This document shows, one piece after another, positions 10,301-22,370 of a stretch of 64,000 nucleotides of DNA. The stretch is from the NCBI GenBank assembly GCA_001655205.1, contig LPNZ01005888.1:1-64000 (forward strand), in the 5' to 3' direction. The position numbers were made by a program, and so were the translations under genes. This stretch comes from Lenisia limosa (lineage: Eukaryota > Breviatea). The first letter of the stretch is position 1; each line of letters opens with the position of its first letter. The notes beneath the pieces were generated by a model. That model had not been told where the DNA came from. It ran no database searches and saw only the letters and a program-made list of their open reading frames with translations.

Positions 10301-12474
10301 CAAGGAGAAACTGTCTCAATCAGTGGGGACTTCTCAAGAGTGGTTATCTTTACTAAGTTTGTTTCCTTTTGTATTTCACCCTTAGTGCAAATTTGACATG
10401 CTATGAGTGGTTGAAGTCTTTCCACGATTCTATTGACACTATCAATGCACAGACCCTTGAGATATCCTCAGGTGTGTTTTGACTTGTTGTTTTGTCTTTG
10501 AATATGATAATAACCGGGTTTAGATGCGGAGTTTGACAGGAAGGCTGCTCTTGCTACTGCTGTCATCTCCAATGTAAGCCTTTTAAACCCAAAATTGTGA
10601 AAATTTAAGGTGAACCTATCATCTCCTTTCTTCCGCCTTGTGACAGGTTGTGAATTAGCCCAAGGCAGTTATGGGCCAAGAGTAGGGTATTATTCGTGTT
10701 TATTTTGTAGACACTGCTGCTTGAGGGTCCTTGTTCGCTGATGGAAGAGCTTATGGCTTCGGTAGGAAGGAGTTTTACACTTGTGTGTATTGCTATTGAT
10801 TGTGTTTTTAATGATTTAGTTCAAAATTCCTGATGGAATATCAGTACTCCACAACAAACTCATTAAGTTTACCGAGAGGATATATGGCAGTAAGCAACCT
10901 GTTATCTATGAAATAATCCTGGATGCTAATATTGTCATTGATTACTGTTTTAGATTTTGGAGCTGAATTGAGAAAGATCACTTTAACAACTTCTATTAAA
11001 GTATGGACAGCCAAATAGTAATCATAACCTCTCACCACTAGTCCATGTCCACTGATCCTTCACTCTACTGCCGCAGTGGCGCCCTAGTTGACTCCTATAA
11101 TGCTGTAACAAAACTCGTTGCTGTATGTCGGGCTACTATCTTCGTTACCTTTTTTTTATTTTTAAGCTTCAACAGCAAACTCTTCTTAGAGACATTGACC
11201 GCATGGGGCTGTTTTTAAATCAAGGTTGGTCAGCTTTTAGCTCATCCTTGTAGTTGAGGTTGTGACACTGTTCAAGCGGTTTGGCTCCGATTCAACGCGC
11301 GACGAAGTCGATAGAGCTATTCAGTATTTCTCCAAGTAAGTTGTGATATTCTTAACTCTTTCAGAGCAGCAACACCATCACCCACATCTCCACTAAAGAA
11401 AATCGCTTCAAGGTTTGCTCTGCCTTTGGTTATGACTTTCAGGTCCACAACCGCATCTCCAGCGCTTCAAGTCACAACTCCTGCCGCCCCTCTGACAAGT
11501 CCAAAGGTGAAGCAATTTTTTTGTTGATTATCCAGACTGTTCCTGCTTTAAAGCTTCGCCAGACCATCCCGCGCACAAACACCCCATTCCAGACCGCCAA
11601 AAACAACAGAGAAACTCCTGACTTCATTGCAAAGAATAGGTCCCATTATCCAACAGTATGCACCACACTTTTCTTTTGACGCCGCAGGAGCCAAATACTC
11701 AGTCCCCTCCGCGGGACCGCAATATCGATTCGCGTTTCGCAGGAGTTGATGGTTTGTGACTTGTGTCTGGCTTACCCTCTCAGGTGAAGTGTACATTTAC
11801 TCGGGTCAAGATCAAGAGTATTCTAAGCTTCAAAAAGAGCATTATGTTGCAACTGTGGTTGGTTGCTGTCGTTTCTAACTCTTAGAACCCAACGCACAAC
11901 ATCACTATTGCTGGCCGCACAGTTTATGACAGACAGTCTCCAAGGGTGCTTCCCAAAATTGATGACCGCCGTGGGTTTAAGCACAATTCACGATAATGGG
12001 GTATGTTGTTTCACCCACTAGGACCGTTCCAAAACCAGCCACACCACACAGCACGTGAGGATATCCGTCATCCCTTAGCGCCTTCAGCTGCCAGAAAGGA
12101 AGGTAGGCAAGTGCCTTGCACTCTCCTCACTCCACAGAGCTTCAAACCCCATTTGTTGGAAGCAGCACCAAGCTCAGCAGGACGGCGGGAGCGGCCAAAG
12201 TTGAGTTCAAGGATGGCGGGCAGGTTAGTGATATTAAGTCCTGTTCATTGCCTAGTCAACCTTTGGCAAACAGTTTATGAACACGCGAAAGACTCCTTCT
12301 CCTGCACCTTTCGGCCGTGACACGCCCTTGGAAACTCGAATGGTGGGTGACTGTTTTTGAATAAGTGTTCTCCATGTCAACTCTATGTTGACGTCACAGA
12401 AGCGGCAAGTACAGTATGACAAGGATGAATGGCAGCGCCGAATTGTCGTTAAGGATACTGCTTTTCATATTTAA
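7380..12474 (+). CDS. Large flagella-associated protein, CFAP92/DUF4550-like (tentative)
   Basis: A long multi-exon gene, apparently an axonemal protein. Segments in order: DEVWLYVSGCNYQDTAIS; PIKIGMKEASDASALG; GYVVTAVVRLSTALLPPPLA; SLNPMTLELTGVDFLPP (the LNP...I.I..A..LP pattern of these proteins); YTQCNIWTDYGELGIKCWGG; NYLVVSTAKKLLFVNSQTEQ; RYRDPNRLLRFLQTNKIKF then EVHDRDRLP; a charged KEKEQREKEKIQKEEEE coiled stretch; GVGWDPHGIASICGTWF; and a C-terminus ending KRQVQYDKDEWQRRIVVKD then TAA at 12472-12474. The EVHDRDR and HGIA elements recall the DUF4550 region of CFAP92; the family is recalled from memory, not searched. One intron (about 8433-8573) is AT-palindrome rich. The start is unresolved, and two adjacent genes cannot be excluded in the 10-11 kb part. 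Confidence 0.5.
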
Positions 12475-13173
12475 GGTATATTTAGTTTCTGTTTCTTGAA
12501 TTCTGTGACTGAAGGTAAAAAAAATGTGGGATAAAAGTAACACGGGCTGGATTTAGCCGTACGCTGGCCGTACATACTCCTCCTGGGTGGACAAACAAAA
12601 CCACAAAACAGTGCAAAACAGCCACAACAAATTGCTTTCCGAAGCACCATCACCCGGGTTGGTTAAGGTAGTCTCTTCACGGTTCAAGAGTGTCGGGGGG
12701 GGGGGGGGNNNNNNNNNNNNNNNNNNNNNNNNNNNNNNNNNNNNNNNNNNNNNNNNNNNNNNNNNNNNNNNNNNNNNNNNNNNNNNNNNNNNNNNNNNNN
12801 NNNNNNNNNNNNGTTCCCCAGTTCCCCACTCTTCCCAGAAAAGTCAGAATGTGATCCAGTGTGATCTGGGAAGTGTGTTGTGAACTGCTTTTCCGCTTTT
12901 TCGCTTTCTTCCTCTTTCTCTTCTTCTCTTCATCAAGACAACTTTGTGAGGCTCTCTTCTTTGAGGCTTTGAGGCTTTGAGCTCAAGTCTTCTCTTTCGC
13001 TCTTTCTTTCCTTCCGTCAGAAAACATACCAACTTAGAGACCAGAAAGGACTGTTAAAACTGCTCCTCAGATTGACTCTCATTTCAGAAACATTCATTAA
13101 CGGCCACATTTAGGCTTTGGAAAAAGATATCATTGCCATGTTCACATTTGGTTGGTTCCTGGTCATGTAACCT
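12475..13173. other. Spacer with gap 12709-12812
   Basis: Follows the CFAP-like stop. A run of 14 G leads into the N gap. Beyond it is a CTTTT/CTTC-rich tract and three close copies of TTTGAGGC (12960-12980). No gene supported; this is the probable promoter and 5' leader of the next gene. Confidence 0.5.
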
Positions 13174-15049
13174 ATGAATTCTTCTTCTTTCATTATTACA
13201 GATCAAAAACTATTAATAATATTTGTGGTGAGCATTTTTAGGTGAGTGTGAGGTTATTTCTTGATTGTATTGACTTTTAGCTCTGGAGCCCTTGCCTCTA
13301 CAGTATTTATTTTCCGTGATGCTGGAGAAACACTTGGGCTTCTTCCAGTTCTTCAGACAGTTGTTGAGTTTGTTGGGAAGCTAAGCTTCTGATTTGCGGT
13401 TCTCATTGTATTCAGGAGTGGGGAAGAGGCCTATGGTATCGCGTTGTGCTGTGCATCGGCTGAATTGGCAGAGAAGTATCCTTTTATCTTCACTCTTCAG
13501 GATATTGGGATAAGTCAGGTTGGTATTGCGTAGTATTACCTCAAGTTTTATTAAATTTTTCATTTGCAATATGCTGTCTCATCTCACCTTTATATTGGTA
13601 TTTCGAGTGGGTATTTGTAACCATTTAGCCTGATCTTCACAATAGATCTGTCCCCATTCCATCATCTGTGAATCGACAGGTTGGTTATTGCAAAAAAAAA
13701 AGATTTAATGTTGTGGTTTGATTGTTTAGATAATGATTCAACTCAACTCTTGGCAAGTGACCACAATGATCACTGGATTAGTTAGCGAAGCTCAGCATCA
13801 AATCGCCAAACATGTTTACACAAGTGAGTTACATAGCGTTGAAGTCACTTCTTCCAAGCTTCTCTTCAGATTATGTTATATACGTTTAGTAAGTAATATT
13901 TTTAGACACAGACATCCCTGTTATTGGGTTTGATGATAGTTACGCGATGTGGAGTGACTCAACGATGAGTGCAAAGTAAGTTGTCATTTTTGTAACTTGC
14001 AATTATAGTCGTGAATGTAGTCCTGAGTGTTCTATTAGTTTCTCATTTCACCTTCTAGATTTGCAACTGAACCATCAATTGCCACGTTAACTGTAACAGC
14101 AGAAGCAATAAAGGCAGATGCTGTCCGAACAGTTTGAGTTTTATCTTTGTGTTATTTTGCCAGGTCAAGTCGCAAGTGGTTGTGACGGGAAGTCCAACAA
14201 CAGATATTTGGAGCAAAGCTGCATTAGACACAGTTCAGATCGCAGAGGACCGAAAATCTCTTCATTTGGGGTATGCCTCTTCTGTTTTTTTTTTATGTTA
14301 AGTTATTGTGTGTGATTGTTTTCTTTTATTTCACTTTTTAGAGAGAAACGAGCCATTGTTTTCTTTGGTGAATATGATGACACTGGGAATGGTAGGAAGC
14401 AACTATAATCGATCAACATTCCATATTTTACGTCTTACTGTTAGGACGTTATGAAAAGAACGTTGAAGAATATGCCAAATTGATTGCTTTAACTGTGGAC
14501 AAGTAAGCATGACAGCATAACTGTTGCCATTATCTTAACTTATTTTCCCATGACAATCATAGGTATTCTTTCGTTTTCAGCCCGCACCCAGGGTATGATG
14601 GTTCATTAGAAATGTCCATTTTTGCCAAGGCTGGCGTGGACGGCTTTGTTGTTCTCGCTCCAAGTGAGATGTCTTCGCCACGTGTTGCTGCTGCTATTGA
14701 CGTTACTATTGCTATGACTAGTACTTGCCTTGTTCAGGTACGAAATTAACTGTGTGGTTAATATTAGAGCTTATTTGGAGGCACACCATCGATTTCGCTT
14801 CAAACATCTCAACCGTACTACCACAATGTGGTAGATAGCATGGGTTTAATACGACTGGCCACAAATGCAAGTGATGCTTCGCTAAAAATTGAAGAGGTGA
14901 TAACATGTAATGGTTCACTCTTTTAGACTGGATTCAAGTTTGATGTAGATAAGCTTGACAATGCTGGCCTTCCCAGAGACTCGGTGGGTGTGTGGTGGCA
15001 GTTGGTTGTAATAGTGTAGGTGGACAGACTGCTTCAACTGCTTAAGTGA
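13174..15049 (+). CDS. Secreted GT-B-like protein
   Basis: A protein of roughly 400 residues entering the secretory pathway. The start MNSSSFIITDQKLLIIFVVS runs into IFSSGALAS, a signal peptide with a plausible cleavage site. The mature part includes TVFIFRDAGETLGLLPVLQ, GEEAYGIALCCASAELAEK, SQVVVTGSPTTDIWSKAALD, RAIVFFGEYDDTGNG, NPHPGYDGSLE, and DVTIAMTSTCLVQSLFGGTP, ending DRLLQLLK then TGA. TGSP-D, HPG and the D...ST...E/Q..-G.P stretch resemble the C-terminal nucleotide-binding half of bacterial GT-B proteins such as UDP-GlcNAc 2-epimerase or surface-polysaccharide transferases. Seen: signal peptide, motifs, about ten introns. Inferred: sugar-nucleotide binding. It may equally be a catalytically inactive secreted relative. 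No exact family is assigned. Confidence 0.55.
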
Positions 15050-15163
15050 CTGTTGTTTTGGTTTCTCTAATTTAAAATCTAGAGGCATGATATGATCGTT
15101 AATGTATTTTTAATATTCGGGGATTAACTATTGGGACCAATCATTCATAAATAAAATACAAAT

Positions 15164-16415
15164 TTAAACATCTACAAAGTCATTGGGGTAATAACCTAGA
15201 TGATGAAAATTTTCAAGTAGAGAGCTGTTGGGCAAAAACAAAGATAATTCCATTCCCAAAACAAACCTCATCAGTTGAGCACACAGAACATCTCCAACAA
15301 TATGGGGTGATGAGAGATGAGTTATCCGCAAAGCCCCAAGAAGATGAATGCTCTGAGAATCCAACCATTTTGCACCTGGTGTTATAAAAACAACTCACTT
15401 TGGGCATTCATGGGCGTTCTTCACAAGTTGGTCAATGATTTCCTCATGAATTCCGTTGAATATGTGCTTGAAAACCGCACTAACATCAGCATGAACATTT
15501 GACTACAGTATCAACGAGCGTTTATTGGTCTACCTCCATTTCAACTTGTTCATTAACTGTTCGTTTTCGGCTCACAAACAACCAAAGTTTGGTCATTGTT
15601 GAACCTATGCAGGAGAACCATGGCGAAGAGGTAACGTTGGGGTTTTCTACACTCATAACATTCTATTTCTCCAAACCTTTGCTTCCAATTGTCAAAGACA
15701 TAACACAGGATGCGGCAATGTTGCTCAGGCGTGGGCATTGAGGTTTGTAATCATGACCACCAACAAGCAGTCCTTGGTTTTGCTTCAGTACTGCAGCCTC
15801 AAAAGCAGGACAAGGCTCCAAGTCGACTAAGATATCAATTTGTTTTAGGTTCAAAATGGCTCGTCTACCAATATGTGAAAAAACTCCAAGCTCAAGGGTC
15901 ATTATCAGCTCCTTATAGTATTATGAAATATAAAATAGCACCACCACCAACTTTCTTCTAAAGTTAAAGGAATAGAACGAAGGATAAACGGTAGTGCGGT
16001 CTAAACAGTAACAATGGATTCTGGGAGCTCATCATAAAAAATATGGTAACAAAAATAAAGAGGAAATTCTCCAAGAAGCCAACTTTGAGTTTTGCAGAAT
16101 GTTGAGCCATTGCTTCGGGGTCTTCAGGGATCTTCAAGAGCTGGTCCTGGCAATGAGACAATGGTAATACAACATACCACTTCATGCTGGGATAATTTAC
16201 CGCCTTTCATGTTGAGCAGCGTGACAGTTTCCTGGAGGCCTGTTGAAAGGGCTCTCCCGCAAGCAGTTGTATTGTCTGTATGCTACACAATAAGAAGGCA
16301 ACACAATCTTACAATCAAGTTGATGTCCGTTGTGGTGCACGCCAGAAGAGCTCGGACACATTTGTGACAGTCAGCTGACTTCCTCCCAGTCACAAGGTGA
16401 AGTGGAGGGTCCCAT
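15164..16415 (-). CDS. Unrecognised protein, possibly helical-repeat
   Basis: Coding is supported by long frames on the minus strand joined by short introns, but the family is not recognised. Likely segments are HTDNTTACGRALSTGLQETV, DPEAMAQHSAKLKVGFLE, a stretch containing HIGRRAILNLKQIDILVDLE and CPAFEAAVLKQNQG, FKHIFNGIHEEIIDQLVKNA, WLDSQSIHLLGALRITHLSS, and the end LENFHHLGYYPNDFVDV then TAA (15164-15166). The alternation of short amphipathic helices suggests an armadillo/HEAT-like fold, and a SPAG6-type axonemal protein was considered without convincing alignment. The start MGPSTSPCDWEE (ATG 16413-16415) is a guess. It lies tandem downstream of the ankyrin gene, separated by an AT-rich spacer. 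Confidence 0.45.
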
Positions 16416-16580
16416 TCAACCGTGTTTTCGGATAGGTTCGGCGTGGCCCCAGCCTACCTTGATTAAGAGTATTGGTACCACTATTCCACATAATATAATC
16501 TGTGCTTTACCAAATACTATATTATATAAGATATAATGTATTATGTGTTCATATGATATATACAAGTACATTGTACTATT
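16416..16580. other. Spacer with AT-palindrome tract
   Basis: Between two minus-strand genes. Bases 16490-16570 carry ACTATATTATATAAGATATA and TTCATATGATATATAC, matching the AT palindromes in other spacers. Probably promoter plus upstream gene's 3' end. Confidence 0.4.
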
Positions 16581-17810
16581 TTACATAAAACACCAGACCT
16601 CAAGGAGCGCTTCACATACGCTGGGAAATCCCTTCAAACACGCAGCATGGAGCGGAGTCTGACCGGACTGAATTGTGAGTACCAACCCATCACGGCACCA
16701 ACATGATCGAAAACATTAACTTGAGCCCCAGCTTCAATGAGCGCATTGACTGTGTCTAGGTTTTCGAAAGCAAGATTGCAGGCAAGGTGTAAGGGTGTCA
16801 CATTGTAGAACTAAAAAGTCAAGGGAAAGACAAAACTACCTCCGTTTTGATGTTCACATTTGCTCCAGCGTCAATAAGAGCGGCAATTAGTTCTTGAGAT
16901 TTCATCATTTGAGAAGCAGTGTGCATTACTGTGCGACCGGACTGAAATGTTAACCTTTCTATACGCCTACATGACTGCGGCTATTGACGGAAATGCCCCT
17001 ATTTTTGTATAACGCGATGACAGAAGTTACACCATTCTTAACAGCTTGATCAAGAGCTCCATGAATAGCCTATAACGTCAAATCGAAAGAGCTCAGAGGT
17101 CATCATACAGTCTCACTGAGAAGGTCTAGGTCTAAGATGGCTTCATGAATCCATGGTACGTCCCGCCTCATGACGGTCATTGAGGTGTAAACACGGATGG
17201 GTGAGTCCTTGTTGCGCTGAGGGGTGTTAGGGTAGATTATAAGGGAGTTCATGATGTAATCCATCCTCCCCTTTCCCAGGAGGAGGGGATAGGGGGGGTA
17301 TATCAGATAAATAATACGATTTAAGTGGACAAACATACAACGCTCAGAGCACCATCCAAGTAAGTACAGCTAAGTGCAGTGTGGCAAATCTTTGCACAAA
17401 GGTGTCTAATTTCAACACATGGTACTTTTGCTTCAGGGTTCTAAACAGGTTAATTTCTTTGTCATGAAAAGTGACAATGCTGCAAAAAAGAACAGAAGAA
17501 TTCAACACCCAACCAAGAAAGTCAATCTCACACATCTCTTTAATTAAAAACTCACATGGATAGATTCTTTAATCTGCTTCATCGCTGTTAGCACCCATTC
17601 TGTTTCAATGCCGAGTTCGTTGCCGACCCATTCAAAAACACGTATATGCTCCTCCTAAAGATGGTTAAGAAAAATATGTCAACGCTGCATTATTTGTGGA
17701 TGTCAATTCTTTTCCAAGAAATGATCATACAGTGAGGGTGTTTTAATACTATGTCATACAGGACAATCTTCAAGTGTTAAACCGCGCCTTCTGTCTTCAG
17801 TGTGGGGCAT
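16581..17810 (-). CDS. Ankyrin-repeat protein with helical N-terminal region
   Basis: Starts MPHTEDRRRGLTLEDCP (ATG 17808-17810), then EEHIRVFEWVGNELGIETEW and VLTAMKQIKESIH, a helical region without ankyrin pattern, then NPEAKVPCVEIRHLCAKICH. Ankyrin repeats follow: IHGALDQAVKNGVTSVIALY, SGRTVMHTASQMMKSQELIA, ALIDAGANVNIKTE, VTPLHLACNLAFENLDTVNA, LIEAGAQVNVFDH, SGQTPLHAACLKGFPSVCEA, ending EVWCFM then TAA (16581-16583). About four repeats. The function is unknown and probably protein-binding. Introns again carry GTTTG/GTTGG-type donors; two (17101-17340 region and 17440-17570) are longer than usual. Confidence 0.75.
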
Positions 17811-18260
17811 TTTTGAGAGTTTGGTGGGCAATGGGGCAAGCTGGGGTAGCTGGGGAGATGGGAGGAGGATGGGAGGGCAAAAGGGGCAAAAAACCTGCAA
17901 AAAAACAAAAACCCAATGAAAGGAGTTCCCGGCACGCACCGGACATGACATTGCCCAGCACTATTCTCTTGACTTGAATTCTTGGACATAAGAAAGGAAA
18001 GAGAGCACAAAGCAAGAGCAAGAACAGCTCAAGAAACGAGAGAGCAAGCACAGAGAAGAGGATTCCCGAGAGAGAACGCTCATCAGGATGCCTGGTATGT
18101 GAGGGGGGGGGGGGAGGCAATGNNNNNNNNNNNNNNNNNNNNNNNNNNNNNNNNNNNNNNNNNNNNNNNNNNNNNNNNNNNNNNNNNNNNNNNNNNNNNG
18201 GTAGAGGAAGAAACTCATTCACTTAGGGGATTCGTCACCCCTGCACTCTGGTGTTGGAGT
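17811..18260. other. Spacer with gap 18123-18199
   Basis: Divergent region between the ankyrin gene (-) and GAA1 (+). It holds GGGGCA/GGAG-rich sequence, a GAGAGCAAGCACAG-type purine stretch and a run of 13 G shortly before the N gap. The first codons of GAA1 are probably in or next to the gap. No separate gene seen. Confidence 0.4.
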
Positions 18261-21178
18261 CAGCGTAAGGGATGACAACCAGGCTAAGATACCAGTCATC
18301 CTTGGCAAACTTGCTACTATTGTACCGCGTGTTAGGTTTGTTTTCCCATGTCACTTCTTATTGTCAGGTTTTTGTTTGCTGTCGTTGGGGTTTTAATTCT
18401 ATGCACCCTTGCGGTAGACCCTCGAAGAACCTATATCTCAGAGAATGCTATTGGACATTCTCGTCCGAATTTTAATATTGGGTGAGCCAATATTTTGTTT
18501 TATTTTGATATGCTTCTTTTTGATTATCTATGATATATAAAAAAATTATGTCATCTGTTTCGAAATAAACCCGTACAGGGCAGCAACAACAAAGGACGTC
18601 TTGAAGAATGCATTGCAGTTCACCTCTTCGTTTGTTGTGGTTTTCTCAGTCACATATTAGTACAACAAGCTTTACAAGCTATGTCGAGCGCTTTTGGAAA
18701 CATGCCGGCCTTCAGATAAACCACATGAATGCAACTAACGAGTAAGAAGGGATCCTTGAATAATTATACCATTTCATATTACGTTGTAGATATCAAACCA
18801 TTTCATCTGTACTCAAAGCAACAACTGGTGATGGTACCGAAAGTATTGCAATTGTGACTCCGTACCGCCCTCACCAGAATCGTTTGTTATAGCATTTCTC
18901 ATAGTGCTTCATCCAACTTCAACTAATCTATTGTAGGTAGTTTATCAGCACTTTCTGCTGGAATGATGTCTGTTCTTCCAGCATTTTTTGACTCTTCAAA
19001 GTAAGGCCATTCATCACTAACATGCTCTTTAGATGGCTGACAAAAGATATTTTGTTCATTGCCTATCCTCACTTCGACAACGAAAACCAAAGAGTTTTAA
19101 AAGTTGGTGGTTGAAATTGTCAACAGTAGAATCTATTTGGGAAAGGATAAACTTTTTAATACTTTAGCCTGACTGGTTTGCTCTGACCGAATATTTGGAT
19201 AGGTATAACTCTCAAGAAGGTTGGTGAAGTACGGTTTTTCTGCGGTCTGAAAAAGAGTAAATTTCTTGATAAGTCCTCAAGAAACTATGCTGTTTTATTA
19301 AGTGAAAATGTTATTGACAATGCAGACATGCTTCGAGCTGGAAGCATCCAAGCAGCACTGGTGTTGGACTTTCAAGATGCTTCATCATCAAATGTCGTTG
19401 CTTTATTACGTTTGTCTGGACTGTGTCTTGTTCTGTTTATTTTTAAGACGGCAGAAATGGAGCCCTCCCCAACTTGGACCTCTTGAACATGCTTAATAAA
19501 TTATGTGACCGGGTTAGTCCTTTTATTTCTCTCACTGAGTAGACACGGCCAAAGTTGCTGACAGATTTCCCCTTGTCGTTTGGGTAGGTTCTCTTTTGTT
19601 CTTATCTTCAAGTCCTCTCGAACCTCTTGTTGCCCTTCACCCCTTCATCCGGAAAGTTCTCCCAACAGTGCAATTCATGGTCGGAACTTCTCTCCCATTT
19701 GGTTCAGGTCCTCATGCCGAGTTTGTCAAGTAGGTAAAACAATTGTTTGTGTGGTTGAATTGCCATAGTAGCTAAATGGACTATTGGTTTCCGCTATGTG
19801 ATACTTGTCTCTTGCAATATTTTAGCACTTTACTAAGATTCCACTAGTAAATGCTCAACCTTTATTTTTTACTAGATTAACACGGTGTAGCCTCCATATC
19901 GATGCTGTCACATTGACGTCTGTTCCTCAGAAGGACAAATCCATTTCGTAAGTTTTCTTTATCATGTAATATTCCATTAATATTTCAGTTTATCTTCATT
20001 CACTTCAATCCTTGTGTAAGTGGTAACGTCCCACTTGAAGCTTTCTGTTTTTGTTTTGAATGTACTCACCAACTCTTAGGGTCATTGAAAGGGCTACTCG
20101 TGGGTTGTCTCTTTTAAGTGAAAGACTGCATCAGTCTTTTTATTTCTATTTTGTTTGTTTGGGGGAGTGTTCTTCTCAATAACATTGAAGGTTCCCAATA
20201 GGTCGCATTATATCCCTATTGGAGACTTTCTCCCTGGCGTTGTTGCTGTTTGGGCTTCCGTTGCAGCTCAGGTTAGACCAGTCCAATTTGTGCTTACAGT
20301 TTAGATTATTACATACATGCTAACGTTGGAAGGGTCAATCATTCATGGTGTCACATGTGTCTTTTTCTGCACTGCTATCCAAGCAATCTTCCTATTGGTA
20401 GCAACTCTTCTCTATTCAATGAACCCAACCACAATGGTTTGGTGTCCTTGATAACAGCTCACTTTCCAGACACTTTTACTTTCCTTGGCTGTGTTGTTTG
20501 TGAGTCCTTTTATGACAACACTCTCTACTTTCGGTGTTGTTAGCTGGACGGATAGTATTTTGGGCCGTTCGAACATTGGGTATCCAAAGGACTCAACTGA
20601 TGGTATTTTGCGATTTGTAAGTCAATGAAGTGCTGTTTATGGCTCTTAGGTTTCTCTTCTTCAATTGGCAACAGTCTTACTTGGATGGTCATTCATTTCC
20701 CCTGCAGCAGCTTTCGTTATCTCACTTTGTACTGTCATTTTGCTCGTTGTTACTACCAAAAAATTTTCTGGACTTTCAAGATGGGTCCAAGGACTTTTCT
20801 TACTTTGTCTGTCTCCCCCTTTCCTTCTCGTGTTCTTGTCAAGCCTCAAGGCTGTACTCACATTGCCACCTTCGGGTGCTGATTTAGACGTCGTTATTGC
20901 AGCCATTTCGTCTGCACTGTTCGATGTTGTTCACGGCTTGTTTGCAGGTTTGACAAGTATGAGGGATGGGATGAACAACTGTACTGTTTTTTTGGAGGAG
21001 GGGGGGAGGGGGGCTTTTCTCTCACATTACTTCTTTCACAAAGATTAGGTGGATGGATTCTTCCCTTTATTTTTATTGTTTCTTATGGTTGTACTTGGAG
21101 TATTTTTGCTCGTCAATGGTTGTAAATGTAACTTTATTTATCTTTATTCAATTATTCATAGTTGAAGAGTTTAGTTGA
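18261..21178 (+). CDS. GAA1: GPI transamidase subunit GAA1 (5' end uncertain)
   Basis: GAA1 is a multi-pass ER subunit of the GPI transamidase, which replaces a C-terminal signal with a GPI anchor. The N-terminal part reads KIPVILGKLATIVPRVRFLF, AVVGVLILCTLAVDPRRTYI, SENAIGHSRPNFNIG. The DPRRTYISENAIG string after the first membrane helix is the family's hallmark. Luminal-domain pieces follow: TSYVERFWKHAGLQINHMNA, LSALSAGMMSVLPAFFDSSK, WLTKDILFIAYPHFDNENQR. Several hydrophobic segments lie between 20.3 and 21.15 kb, including SPAAAFVISLCTVILLVVTT and PLFLLFLMVVLGVFLLVNG, as expected for the C-terminal membrane region. No in-frame ATG is clear between the gap and the first helix. The stop is at 21163-21165 or 21176-21178 depending on the last splice. 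It shares a convergent 3' spacer with the HIT gene. Confidence 0.8.
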
Positions 21179-21292
21179 TCTTTGCCTTACACTCCTTTGC
21201 CATTGCATTGATAGCTTCGGGACTAAAGAGTAACACACTTAAAAAAAAGTATGTATGCTTTGTGACCCCCTCCGATTTCCAAACTCCCAAAC

Positions 21293-22370
21293 TTACTCAG
21301 CTTTTTGGCTCTTCCAAGTGTAAGAGAATCCTTCTTTTTCAGCGTATCGGGGAATGATATGGAAGTGGACTAAAAAGTCATTCCGGTGTGAGCATGATAT
21401 CATGATGATGAACACGTGGAGGAGTTATCTAAAAATCAGATTAGTATAATATGTGACATTCAGTTCACAATGAGATTACGAAACCCCAAAAAAATGGAGG
21501 TGATCCAAATATTAACTGGGTAAATTGTCTTCTATTTTACGGAAAATATCTGGGACCTATTATTGATGAAGCAAAATGGCACTGTCTATTATTCTACCAG
21601 AAAGCCTCAGTATGTAGTAATGGATAATTGGTTCAATGCCAAAACACTAACCATGAGGAACAACTTGACCAGCCAGTTCTCCATTATTTTGAACAATGTT
21701 GTACTGCTCAGTTCCAGCAGTTTCACATACAGCCTTGGCAATCTAATAGAATAAAACTGAAAGCGCAAAGGGAATAGTTTCATCATAGTTTTGTTAAAGG
21801 TAAACCTATGAATTTAATTACTCCCAATTTATTTCATTTAATCTATTGATTTGCAATGAAAAGGAGGACAAAGGCACTTACAGATGAGAGATACTGCCTC
21901 TCCAAAATATTGTCAATTAGGTCGAGTTAGGAAGGAAAGATAATCTCACATCTAGCCTACCTTTGGCATATTGCCCATTAGTCCCATAAGTTGTTCACTC
22001 TTCATATCACTACAAATATCATTGAGTAATTGAAAAAGAAAAAAAAACAAAACAAAATCCCACAGTTGAAAGATTGAAAGAACCCAAACCTGAGAGTCTT
22101 GACATGGTCAATGGGAATGACAAGAGCATGTCCCTTTGCAACCTGCTGTGTAAAAGGAAAACTGAGTGTTTTTGGATTTTGATCATAATGGGGAGAAAAA
22201 TATGATAAAATTCATAGTTCTTACGGGGAAAATGTCAAAGAAGGCCATGCAGTACTCATCACGGTATATCTCAGAGGAGGGAATCTCTCTTTTGATGATC
22301 TATAGTTCGTAAATATACTATTTAATGTATAATTTAGTCATACCTTGCAGAATATGCAGTTATCAGCCAT
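21293..22370 (-). CDS. HIT/HINT family nucleotide hydrolase
   Basis: Histidine-triad proteins hydrolyse nucleoside phosphoramidates and adenylyl conjugates. The product starts MADNCIFCK (ATG 22368-22370), the conserved CIFC zinc-type start, then IIKREIPSSEIYRDEYCMAF, FDIFP, QVAKGHALVIPIDHVKTL, KSEQLMGLMGNMPKV, CETAGTEQYNIVQNNGELAG, then QVVPHVHFHIIPRYAEKEG and the end FSYTWKSQKAE, TAA at 21293-21295. HVHFHIIP is the catalytic HxHxHxx triad; here it is completed only after splicing out an unusually long intron (21370-21651, 282 nt). Other introns are about 44-80 nt. Length fits HINT/PKCI-type proteins. Very probably active and cytosolic. Confidence 0.9.
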
